From Rhizobium sp. EC-SD404 (GTDB taxonomy: Bacteria; Pseudomonadota; Alphaproteobacteria; Rhizobiales; Rhizobiaceae), in the NCBI RefSeq assembly GCF_902498825.1, contig NZ_LR701459.1, positions 1,308,001-1,372,000 on the forward strand: DNA of 64,000 nt, written 5' to 3'. Position numbers and translations under genes: made by a program. Each line of letters opens with the position of its first letter. The stretch's first letter is position 1. The notes under the pieces are model-generated. The model worked only from the letters and a program-made list of their open reading frames with translations. It made no database searches and was not told the DNA's origin. Below, piece after piece: positions 1-7,646 of this stretch.

Positions 1-267
1 GAAAGCAGCGAAAACAAGGATCTCGCGACGGAATTCGTGAAATACATCGTCAGCCCGGAAGGTCAGGCACGGCTTGCGACCTCGTCCTGCTACTGGGGCA
101 TGCCCTCCAACGCGGCCGCAGGCGACGTGCTGACGGATGAGGAGAAGACGGTTCTGCGTTGGGACGACCAGGCGGACTTCCTCACGCGCGTGCAGCGTTA
201 TCCGGTGTCGGATGCCGAACTCGACACCGCCATGCAGGATCTCTGGACCGACATGCTGCAGCAGTAA
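1..267 (+). CDS. ABC transporter substrate-binding protein, polyamine type (C-terminal fragment)
   Basis: The reading frame is open from base 1, so the start lies upstream of the window; 88 residues are visible. The segment with KYIVSPEGQARL and the closing helix ending in TDMLQQ resemble the C-terminal lobe of PotD/PotF-like periplasmic binding proteins, which deliver polyamines or related cations to an inner-membrane ABC importer. Two permease genes and an ATPase gene follow at once, in the order expected of such importers. The ligand cannot be read from this fragment; the aldehyde dehydrogenase and ureohydrolase further down suggest a guanidino or polyamine compound. Confidence 0.8.
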   Translation, partial: ESSENKDLATEFVKYIVSPEGQARLATSSCYWGMPSNAAAGDVLTDEEKTVLRWDDQADFLTRVQRYPVSDAELDTAMQDLWTDMLQQ

Positions 268-295
268 CGCGGGCTGAAGCCGGAGGCTGACGAGC

Positions 296-1147
296 GTGGC
301 GTATCCACACAACAACCGCCAGGGCTGGGGCCTCGTTGCCCCCGCCCTGCTCTGGACGATCGCCTTCTTCGTCGTGCCATTCCTGATGATGCTGGCCTTA
401 AGCTTCGCCAAGATGGAAGGGCGCAGCGTCGTCTCCGGCTTCTTTCCGGACAACTATATCCGCATCTTCACCGAGCCGTCGCTTTTGCGCGGACTCGTCG
501 TATCGCTCGAGATCACTGTCACCGTCACGGTGATCTCGATGGTACTTGCCTATCCGCTCGCCTGGATCATCGCGTTCCGGGTTCCGGAGCGCTGGCAGCG
601 GCTCGTGCTGATCCTCACGATCCTGCCGTTCTGGACGTCCTATGTGGTGCGGTCCTATTCCTGGCTGCTGGTGCTCGGCCAGAACGGGATCATCAACAAA
701 ACGCTTATTGCGCTCGGCGTGGTCAGCGAGCCGATCTCCATGTCCGCGTCGCGCTTCGCCACCGTGACGGGCTTCGTGCACTTCTTCGTCATGCTGCTGA
801 CGCTGACGATCTACGCGAATTTGAAACAGCTCTCGCCGAACTACGCCCGCGCCGCGCAGGACCTCGGGGCAGGGCGCTTCGCCACGTTCAGGCACGTGAT
901 CCTGCCGCTGACGCTGCCGGGCCTTATGACCGGTGCGTTTCTCACCTTCGTGCTCTGCATCGGCGACTACATCACGCCGCAGATTTTGGGCGGCAACAAC
1001 GAGCTGACCTTGCCGCAGCTCATCATGATGCAGCTTGGCCGGCGCGGTGATTTTCCCATGGCATCGGCGATGGCCGTGGTGCTGATGGGGATCGTGACGC
1101 TTGCCTATCTCGCAAGCGCGCGCTGGTTGCGGATCGACCGACTATGA
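296..1147 (+). CDS. ABC transporter permease, PotB-like
   Basis: Inner-membrane permease of a polyamine-type ABC importer, 283 residues, usual length. It starts at a GTG. About six hydrophobic segments are visible, the first at roughly residues 13-36. The cytoplasmic coupling (EAA-type) loop is at about 185-205, with RAAQDLGAG then a Pro-rich stretch, as in the spermidine/putrescine permease family. It lies 28 bases after the binding-protein gene and overlaps the next permease by 4 bases, so the two are probably translated together and form a heterodimer. The substrate is inferred only from neighbours. Confidence 0.88.
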   Translation: MAYPHNNRQGWGLVAPALLWTIAFFVVPFLMMLALSFAKMEGRSVVSGFFPDNYIRIFTEPSLLRGLVVSLEITVTVTVISMVLAYPLAWIIAFRVPERWQRLVLILTILPFWTSYVVRSYSWLLVLGQNGIINKTLIALGVVSEPISMSASRFATVTGFVHFFVMLLTLTIYANLKQLSPNYARAAQDLGAGRFATFRHVILPLTLPGLMTGAFLTFVLCIGDYITPQILGGNNELTLPQLIMMQLGRRGDFPMASAMAVVLMGIVTLAYLASARWLRIDRL

Positions 1148-1917
1148 CGCGCGCCTTCTCCTGGATCTATCTCGCCATCGCGTTTGCCTTCATCTTCCTG
1201 CCGGTCGGTGTACTTCTGCTGTTTTCCTTTCAGGATGGCCGCCTGCCGGTGCCACCCTTCAACGGGCCGTCTCTGCGGTGGTATGCCGATGTGCTCGGCG
1301 ACCGGCGGCTGATGTCGGCGCTCGGCAATTCGATGCTCGTCGCGGCCATATCGTCGGCGATCGCGCTTCTTCTCGGGTTCCTCGCGGCGCAAGGGCTTGC
1401 GCGCTACCGCCTGCCGGGAACGCTGGCGATGCGCGTTGTGCTGATCGCGCCGTTTACCGTCAGCTACCTGATCATCGCGCTCGGTCTACTCAATCTCTAC
1501 AACCGGACCGGCACCGGCCTGTCGCTGTGGACCGCCGGCGTCGGCCATGTGGTGATCAACCTGCCGCTCTGCTTTGCGATCCTTTACGCTGCGATGGGTG
1601 ACCACCACCGTAATGCGGAGCGGGCGGCGCGCGATCTCGGCGCGTCGGAATTCAAGATTCTCGCGCTCGTCACCGCGCCGATGCTGATGCCGTCGATGCT
1701 GGCGGCCTATTTCCTGGCGTTCACCTTCAGCTGGGACGAGTTCATCATCGCGTTTCTGCTGACCCGGTTCGACGTCACGCTGCCGGTGGAAATCTGGTCG
1801 CTGCTGCGATCGGGCCTGACGCCCCGCGCGAATGCGGTGGGCAGCCTCGTCTTTCTCGTCTCCGTCAGCCTGCTCCTCATTCTGGAGCTCGCCGTCTTCC
1901 GCAAGGTTCGCCGATGA
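1144..1917 (+). CDS. ABC transporter permease, PotC-like
   Basis: Second inner-membrane permease of the same importer, 257 residues, normal for PotC/PotI-type proteins. Hydrophobic segments start at about residue 8. The coupling loop, with ERAARDLGASEF, lies near 157-177 and would dock on the ATPase encoded next. Its ATG overlaps the stop of the upstream permease (ATGA), and its own stop overlaps the ATPase start in the same way. Family membership is clear; the transported compound is not determined by the sequence. Confidence 0.88.
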   Translation: MTRAFSWIYLAIAFAFIFLPVGVLLLFSFQDGRLPVPPFNGPSLRWYADVLGDRRLMSALGNSMLVAAISSAIALLLGFLAAQGLARYRLPGTLAMRVVLIAPFTVSYLIIALGLLNLYNRTGTGLSLWTAGVGHVVINLPLCFAILYAAMGDHHRNAERAARDLGASEFKILALVTAPMLMPSMLAAYFLAFTFSWDEFIIAFLLTRFDVTLPVEIWSLLRSGLTPRANAVGSLVFLVSVSLLLILELAVFRKVRR

Positions 1918-2939
1918 CCGCCGCTCTCTCGATTCAGTCCATCGACATGAAGTTCGGCGAGGTACGGGCGCTGCATGCCGTCGATCTCGAGATCGGAGCC
2001 GGCGAGTTCATCGTGCTTCTCGGACCATCGGGCTGCGGAAAGACGACGCTTCTTTCCATCCTCGGCGGCTTCCTGCAACCGACGAGCGGCAAGGTCATGA
2101 TCGGCGGGCGGAACATGACGCACGTTGCGCCTAAGGATCGGCCGACGACGACGATGTTCCAAGACTACGCGCTCTTTCCGCATATGAGCCTGATCGACAA
2201 CGTGGCCTTTGGCCTGAGGATGCGCGGTGTCGGCAAGAAAGAGCGGCATCGCCGTGCGGGCGAGTTGCTTGCTCTCGTCGGCTTGCCGGATGCCGGGCAT
2301 CGCCGGCCGCACGAGCTTTCCGGGGGCCAGCGCCAGCGCGTCGCGCTTGCCCGTGCCCTTGCCGTCGACCCCGATGTGCTGTTGCTTGACGAACCTCTCG
2401 GAGCGCTCGACCTGAAGCTGCGCCGCCAGATGCAGGACGAACTGAAGGCGATCCAACGGCGCGTCGGGACGACGTTCATTCACGTCACGCACGACCAGGA
2501 GGAAGCGATGGCGCTTGCCGACCGGATTGTGGTGATGAATGCCGGCCGCATCGTGGATGTCGGCGCGCCACAGCATATATATCTGCAACCGCGGACGCTC
2601 TTTTCCGCCGCCTTCATGGGCGAGATCAATCGGATCGACGGACAAGGAACCGACGCAGGGCTCGAAACGCCACTCGGGCGCCTGCCGCTCGCAGCGAACG
2701 GCAAGACCGCGCTGCTGATCCGCCCGGAAGCGATCGGCGGCAGCGGGGACCTGGCGCTCGGGCCGGCGACGCTCGTCGATGCGGCCTTCTTCGGAACGCA
2801 TCACCGCTGCCATTATGCGCCGCTTTCCGCGCCCGAGCTCATTATCGTCGCGCATCTGCCCCAATCGGCCGTGCCGGTCGAGGGAAGCGTCACCGAGCTC
2901 TATGCCGACCACCATGTGCTGATTGCGGAGGAACGATGA
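1914..2939 (+). CDS. ABC transporter ATP-binding protein, PotA-like
   Basis: Cytoplasmic ATPase that powers the importer, 341 residues. Walker A is GPSGCGKTT at 37-45, the signature LSGGQRQRVALARAL starts at 135, and Walker B is LLLDEPLGALD near 156-166, with the switch His in HVTHDQEEA. The C-terminal 100 residues form the extra beta-rich TOBE-type domain typical of the polyamine/iron/maltose ATPase class. It overlaps both neighbours by 4 bases, which places the MBL hydrolase, aldehyde dehydrogenase and ureohydrolase in the same transcript. Confidence 0.92.
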   Translation: MTAALSIQSIDMKFGEVRALHAVDLEIGAGEFIVLLGPSGCGKTTLLSILGGFLQPTSGKVMIGGRNMTHVAPKDRPTTTMFQDYALFPHMSLIDNVAFGLRMRGVGKKERHRRAGELLALVGLPDAGHRRPHELSGGQRQRVALARALAVDPDVLLLDEPLGALDLKLRRQMQDELKAIQRRVGTTFIHVTHDQEEAMALADRIVVMNAGRIVDVGAPQHIYLQPRTLFSAAFMGEINRIDGQGTDAGLETPLGRLPLAANGKTALLIRPEAIGGSGDLALGPATLVDAAFFGTHHRCHYAPLSAPELIIVAHLPQSAVPVEGSVTELYADHHVLIAEER

Positions 2940-3679
2940 GCGCGCTGCAACGGGCGAGGCCCGAAGACTGGTACCGCATCCGTTCGCTCTCCGATGGCGT
3001 GACCTGGATCGACGAGCCGCATATCCTTGAATTCTTCCGCTGCAATGTCTGGCACGTGCGGGGACGCGACCGCGACATGCTCATTGACAGCGGCATGGGG
3101 GTCGTCTCCTTGCGCGAATGGGTGCCGCTCGTGACGGAGCGCGCGCTGGATGCCGTCGCGAGCCACACGCATTTCGACCATGTCGGCTGCCATCACGAGT
3201 TCGAGTGCCGGCTTTGCCACGCGGCCGAGGCGGACATTCTCGCCAATCCGGACCGGGTCAACACGCTTGCCGCTGACTATGTGACGGACGACATTTTCAC
3301 GGCGCTGCCACCGGAGCCCTACAGCTCGGTGCTCTACGACCTGAAGGCGGCGCCCGCGACGCGCATTCTGCAGGAAGGCGACGTGATCGATCTCGGCGAC
3401 CGCGCCTTCGAAGTGATCCATACGCCGGGTCATTCGCCGGGCGGCATCGCGCTCTTCGAGAAGGCGACCGGCATCCTGTTTTCCGGCGACATCGTCTATG
3501 ACGGTGAACTGATCGAGGGGCGCACAGCCGAAGATCAGGCCGACTACATCCGAAGCATGGAGCGCCTTTTGACGCTGCCGGTAACGACCGTGCACGGGGG
3601 ACATTTTCCAAGCTATTCGGGTGCCCGACACCGGGAGATCATCACGCAATGGCTGAAGACGAAGGAGACGGGCGCATGA
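2936..3679 (+). CDS. MBL-fold metallo-hydrolase
   Basis: Metallo-beta-lactamase-fold hydrolase, 247 residues, no export signal. The di-metal motif reads SHTHFDHVG near 78-86, with further ligands likely in TPGHSPGG (about 164) and SGDIVYDGE (about 183), and the last His in HGGHFPSYSG. The family includes lactonases, glyoxalase II and other esterases, so the substrate is open. Its place between an importer ATPase and an aldehyde dehydrogenase suggests it hydrolyses an ester, lactone or thioester intermediate of the same pathway; that is inference only. Confidence 0.82.
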   Translation: MSALQRARPEDWYRIRSLSDGVTWIDEPHILEFFRCNVWHVRGRDRDMLIDSGMGVVSLREWVPLVTERALDAVASHTHFDHVGCHHEFECRLCHAAEADILANPDRVNTLAADYVTDDIFTALPPEPYSSVLYDLKAAPATRILQEGDVIDLGDRAFEVIHTPGHSPGGIALFEKATGILFSGDIVYDGELIEGRTAEDQADYIRSMERLLTLPVTTVHGGHFPSYSGARHREIITQWLKTKETGA

Positions 3680-5121
3680 TCGAAAGACGCCAGTTTTATA
3701 TCGGCGGCGCCTGGATCGATCCGGTCACGCCGCGCGATCACGCGGTCATCGATCCGGCCACTGAAGAGCAGATCGGGGTGATTTCGCTCGGCACCGCGGC
3801 CGATATCGACCGGGCGGTGGCGGCTGCGAACCGGGCGTTTCCGCTCTGGTCGGCGTCATCACCGGCGGAGCGACGGGCTGCTTGCGAGCGGCTTCTGGCG
3901 GTCTATAAGCGTCGCTACGACGAGATGGTGGAGACGATCACGCTGGAGCTCGGCGCGCCGGCCACGATGTGCCGGGAGCAGCAGGCCGATGTCGGCATCG
4001 GGCATCTGCAAGGTTTTCTGGCTGCCTTCGACCGGTTGAAATGGCGCGAGGTTCTGCCGAACGGCGATACGATGCTGCGCGAACCAATCGGTGTCTGCGG
4101 ACTGATCACGCCCTGGAACTGGCCGATGAACCAGATCGTGCTGAAGGTCATCCCGGCGCTTCTGACGGGTTGCACGGCGGTGTTGAAGCCATCCGAGCTG
4201 ACCCCGCTCAACGCCATGCTCTATGCCGACATGATCCATGAGGCGGACATACCGGCCGGCGTCTTCAACCTCGTCAACGGCACCGGGCCGGAGGTGGGTG
4301 CCGCACTTTCGCGCCACCCGGACGTGCAGATGATGTCTTTCACCGGCTCGACGCGCGGCGGCACGGCCGTGGCGCAGGATGCGGCGCCGAGCGTCAAGCG
4401 CGTGACGTTGGAACTCGGCGGCAAATCGCCGAACATCGTCTTTGCGGACGCCGATCTCGCCACCCGCGTTCCGGCCAGCATCCGCGAGGTCTTCAACAAC
4501 ACTGGGCAGAGTTGCGACGCGCCCACCCGCATGCTGGTGGAGCGCAGCGTTTACGACGAGGTTGTCGCGCTCGCGCGTGAAACGGCGGAAGGGCAGGAGG
4601 TCGGCGATCCGAAGCAGGAAGGCGACCGGATGGGACCGCTTGTCAGCGACACGCAGTTCCACCGCGTGCAGGCGCTGATCGAGGCCGGCGTCGCGGAAGG
4701 CGCACGGCTCGTGGCCGGTGGTCCGGGACGGGCGGAGGGCCTAGCCAAAGGCTATTTCGTGCGGCCAACTATCTTTGCCGATGTCGACAACGGGATGCGC
4801 ATCGCGCGCGAGGAAATCTTCGGGCCGGTGGTCTGCCTGATCCCCTTCCACGACGAGGCCGAGGCGATCGCAATCGCGAACGACACGCCTTATGGGCTTG
4901 CCGCCTATCTGCAGACCGGTGATCCGGACCGTGCCGAGCGCGTCGCCGCCCGCCTGCGCGCCGGCATGGTGCACATCAATGGTGGGCCGCACCGTTACGG
5001 CAGCCCGTTCGGCGGCTACAAGCAGTCCGGCAACGGACGCGAGGGAGGTCTCCCCGGGCTCGAAGATTTCCTTGAGATCAAGACGCTGCATTTCCCTCAA
5101 GAGGTTTCAGAGCACGCATGA
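3676..5121 (+). CDS. NAD(P)-dependent aldehyde dehydrogenase
   Basis: Aldehyde dehydrogenase superfamily enzyme, 481 residues. I chose the ATG at 3676 because it overlaps the upstream stop as ATGA and gives the normal beginning MIERRQFYIGGAWIDP; an ATG 27 bases earlier would only add charged residues. Visible motifs are TPWNWPMNQ, the glutamate loop LELGGKSPN, the catalytic Cys in NTGQSCDAPTR and EEIFGPVV. With a ureohydrolase next door, a natural role is oxidation of an amino- or guanidino-aldehyde (for example 4-guanidinobutanal) to its acid. The exact aldehyde is inferred, not seen. Confidence 0.88.
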   Translation: MIERRQFYIGGAWIDPVTPRDHAVIDPATEEQIGVISLGTAADIDRAVAAANRAFPLWSASSPAERRAACERLLAVYKRRYDEMVETITLELGAPATMCREQQADVGIGHLQGFLAAFDRLKWREVLPNGDTMLREPIGVCGLITPWNWPMNQIVLKVIPALLTGCTAVLKPSELTPLNAMLYADMIHEADIPAGVFNLVNGTGPEVGAALSRHPDVQMMSFTGSTRGGTAVAQDAAPSVKRVTLELGGKSPNIVFADADLATRVPASIREVFNNTGQSCDAPTRMLVERSVYDEVVALARETAEGQEVGDPKQEGDRMGPLVSDTQFHRVQALIEAGVAEGARLVAGGPGRAEGLAKGYFVRPTIFADVDNGMRIAREEIFGPVVCLIPFHDEAEAIAIANDTPYGLAAYLQTGDPDRAERVAARLRAGMVHINGGPHRYGSPFGGYKQSGNGREGGLPGLEDFLEIKTLHFPQEVSEHA

Positions 5122-6080
5122 CGACGCATCGATTCAACCAGCCGCTGGGCGGCAACGAGATGCCGCGTTTCGGTGGCCCGGCGACGATGATGCGCCTGCC
5201 GACCCAGCCGACTGCGGAGGGGCTCGACGCCTGCTTCGTCGGCATCCCGATGGACATCGGCACCTCGAACAGGCCAGGCACGCGCCTCGGCCCGCGCCAG
5301 ATCCGCGACGAATCCCGAATGCTGCGGCCTTACAACATGGCAACGGGCGCCGCGCCATTCGAGTATCTGCAGGTGGCCGATATCGGCGACGTGCCGATCA
5401 ACACCTTCGATCTAAAGAAATCCGTCGACATCATCACGGAGTTCTATCGCGGCATCCTTGCCCATGACGTGATCCCGCTGACGCTTGGCGGCGACCACAC
5501 GCTGACTTGGCCGATCTTGCGGGCGATCAAGGAAAAGCACGGGCCGGTCGCGCTCATCCACGTCGATGCGCACGCCGATATCAACGACGAGATGTTCGGC
5601 GAGAAGGTCGCCCATGGATGCCCGTTCCGGCGCGCCTACGAGGATGGCTGCCTGATCAACGACAAGGTTTTTCAGATCGGCCTGCGCGGCACGGGCTACG
5701 GGCCCGCCGATTTCGACTGGGGCCGCGAGCGCGGTTGGCGCGTGGTGCAGGCGGAGGATTGCTGGCACAAATCGCTCACGCCGCTCATGGCCGAAATCCG
5801 CGCAACCATCGGCGATGCGCCGGTCTATCTCAGCTACGATATCGACAGTCTCGACCCCGCATTCGCGCCGGGCACGGGGACGGTCGAGCCCGGCGGGCTG
5901 ACGATCTGGCAGGGTCTCGAGATCGTGCGCGGTGCCGCTGGCCTCAATCTCGTCGGGTGCGACCTCGTCGAAGTATCGCCGCCCTACGATCCTTCGGGCA
6001 ACACGGCGCTTATCGGGGCGAACCTGCTCTACGAAATGCTGTGCGTCCTGCCGGGCGTCGGGGTCGGCCGGACAAGCTAA
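5118..6080 (+). CDS. Ureohydrolase of the agmatinase/guanidinobutyrase family
   Basis: Mn-dependent ureohydrolase, 320 residues, which splits urea from a guanidino compound in the cytoplasm. All metal-binding blocks are present: GGDHTLTWP, HVDAHADIND and SYDIDSLDPAFAPGTGT. Two positions differ from textbook agmatinase: VEPGG replaces PEPGG after the last block, and the substrate loop reads AHGCPFRRA. Guanidinobutyrase and guanidinopropionase belong to the same family, so agmatine is not the only candidate. Its start overlaps the dehydrogenase stop, making it the last gene of the importer operon. Confidence 0.85.
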   Translation: MTTHRFNQPLGGNEMPRFGGPATMMRLPTQPTAEGLDACFVGIPMDIGTSNRPGTRLGPRQIRDESRMLRPYNMATGAAPFEYLQVADIGDVPINTFDLKKSVDIITEFYRGILAHDVIPLTLGGDHTLTWPILRAIKEKHGPVALIHVDAHADINDEMFGEKVAHGCPFRRAYEDGCLINDKVFQIGLRGTGYGPADFDWGRERGWRVVQAEDCWHKSLTPLMAEIRATIGDAPVYLSYDIDSLDPAFAPGTGTVEPGGLTIWQGLEIVRGAAGLNLVGCDLVEVSPPYDPSGNTALIGANLLYEMLCVLPGVGVGRTS

Positions 6081-6151
6081 AACTGCTTTCCCGCTCGACT
6101 TGCGACCATGTCGCTCCAGATATCTGCTTGCAGGCAACGAGGCGGCATCTC

Positions 6152-7486
6152 TTGAACGATCGAACAAGACGAGAAGGATCCGCGATCCCGAGCGGCCGGC
6201 TGTCGCGGCTCTTCAGCCTGGGCGGGATCGCCGCTGGTATTGCCGGTAATGCTGCCGCATCCGGCTTGCGGCAGGTGGCGTCGGGCCAACGACCGCAGCT
6301 CGGCAACATGTTCCTCACGCCCGCCAACGCGCTGCGGCTAACGGAGGGCCTGTCGCACATGCGCGGGGCTGCGCTGAAGCTCGGCCAGATGCTGTCGATG
6401 GATCCGGGCGTCCTCCTGCCGCCCGACATGGCGTCGATCCTCGCCTCGCTTCAGGCCGATGCGCGTCACATGGCGCCGCACCAGTTGAACCAAGTGCTGG
6501 CTGCCGAATGGGGCGAGGGTTGGCGCGCCCGCTTCGCGCATTTCGAGGACGTTCCGTTCGCCGCAGCATCGATCGGCCAGGTCCATCGCGCCCGCACATC
6601 GGATGGACGCGACCTCGCCATCAAGGTCCAGTATCCGGGCGTACGGGACAGCATCGACAGCGATATTGACAACATCGCCACGCTCGTTCGCGTGCCGGGC
6701 CTCGTGCCACCCGGCATGAATCTCGCGCCGCTGCTTGCCGATGCGAAGCGGCAGTTGCACGACGAGGCGGACTACGAACGCGAAGCTCGCTGGCTCGTGC
6801 GCTTCGGCGAGCTTTTGGTGAATTCGGAGCATTTCATCGTCCCAACGCTTGATGCGGACTTCAGCACAGGCCGCGTGCTCGCGATGGACTTCGTTGAAAG
6901 CCGTCCCCTCGATGCGCTCGTTGCCGAACCGCAAGCGCTTCGCGATCAGGTGGCGGGGCGGCTGATCGATCTCGTCTTCCGCGAGCTCTTCGCGTTTTGC
7001 GCGATGCAGACTGATCCCAACCTTGCGAATTACCGCTTCGAGCCGGTGTCCGGGCGGATCGTGCTTCTGGATTTCGGCGCCGTCAGAGGTTTCGATGCCG
7101 AGCTCAGCGAAGCGTTCCGCGGGCTGCTCAACGCCGGGCTCGATAATGAGCGTGAGATGATCCGGGCCGCGATGCTCGCCATCGGCTATTTCGGCGAAAG
7201 AACGCCCCTGATGCAGCGCGAACTGATCATCCGCATGTTCCAGACCGCGATGGTGCCGATGCGCCAGCCGACGCCGTTCGATTTCGGAAGTTCGGACCTG
7301 CTCGAACGTTTGCGCACCATGGGCCAGACGATTGGGAGCGACCGCGATCTCATGCACGTGCCGCCGGCCGAAACGCTTTTCTTGCACCGCAAGATCGGCG
7401 GCATCTATTTGGTGGCCGCCAAGCTGCGCGCTCGCGTCGATCTCAGCGCAATCGCTGAACCTTATCGGGTGCCCGTTGCGGCATGA
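6152..7486 (+). CDS. ABC1/AarF (UbiB-like) atypical kinase-family protein
   Basis: Atypical protein-kinase-like ATPase, 444 residues. The family acts in ubiquinone synthesis and lipid homeostasis. Motifs: the KxGQ element in LKLGQMLSMD, the Ala-rich loop AAASIGQVHRA, the Lys in LAIKVQYPG, the catalytic block QTDPNLANY and the metal Asp in LLDFGAVRGF. A TTG at 6152 preceded by GAGG fits best: it gives a normal N-terminus, and the reading frame upstream is antisense-like sequence overlapping the ureohydrolase. No in-frame ATG fits. It lies 71 bases after the ureohydrolase and is probably functionally unrelated. Confidence 0.82.
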   Translation: MNDRTRREGSAIPSGRLSRLFSLGGIAAGIAGNAAASGLRQVASGQRPQLGNMFLTPANALRLTEGLSHMRGAALKLGQMLSMDPGVLLPPDMASILASLQADARHMAPHQLNQVLAAEWGEGWRARFAHFEDVPFAAASIGQVHRARTSDGRDLAIKVQYPGVRDSIDSDIDNIATLVRVPGLVPPGMNLAPLLADAKRQLHDEADYEREARWLVRFGELLVNSEHFIVPTLDADFSTGRVLAMDFVESRPLDALVAEPQALRDQVAGRLIDLVFRELFAFCAMQTDPNLANYRFEPVSGRIVLLDFGAVRGFDAELSEAFRGLLNAGLDNEREMIRAAMLAIGYFGERTPLMQRELIIRMFQTAMVPMRQPTPFDFGSSDLLERLRTMGQTIGSDRDLMHVPPAETLFLHRKIGGIYLVAAKLRARVDLSAIAEPYRVPVAA

Positions 7487-7592
7487 CATCCGCGCGAAGT
7501 GCTACTGCTTCGACTAGGGCACGACGTGACCGGCCGGTCGCGATCCTTGTCGGACGTCGGTCGCCAAGCGTAATCGCCGGCACGGCCAAGAA

Positions 7593-7646
7593 CCTGCCGA
7601 AGCTTAAGTGAGCCGTCGGTGAAGCTGGTCGTTCTTAAGCGGCAGG
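7593..7646. terminator. Inverted repeat between convergent genes
   Basis: CCTGCCG-AAG-CTTAAG at 7593-7608 pairs with CTTAAGCGGCAGG at 7634-7646, apart from a three-base bulge. The right arm includes the last codons of the minus-strand dehydratase gene. It sits where transcripts from both sides meet, so it may act as a bidirectional terminator, but there is no run of T and the loop is about 25 bases. Confidence 0.3.

Noticed and set aside
1707..2915. Long minus-strand open frame opposite the PotA-like ATPase and second permease
   Set aside because: Antisense shadow in GC-rich DNA; the plus strand has clear ABC motifs and the minus product is Arg/His-rich without any family feature.
5507..6151. 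N-terminal extension of the ABC1-family kinase frame
   Set aside because: It overlaps the ureohydrolase in another frame and is Arg-rich antisense-like sequence; the TTG at 6152 is the better start.
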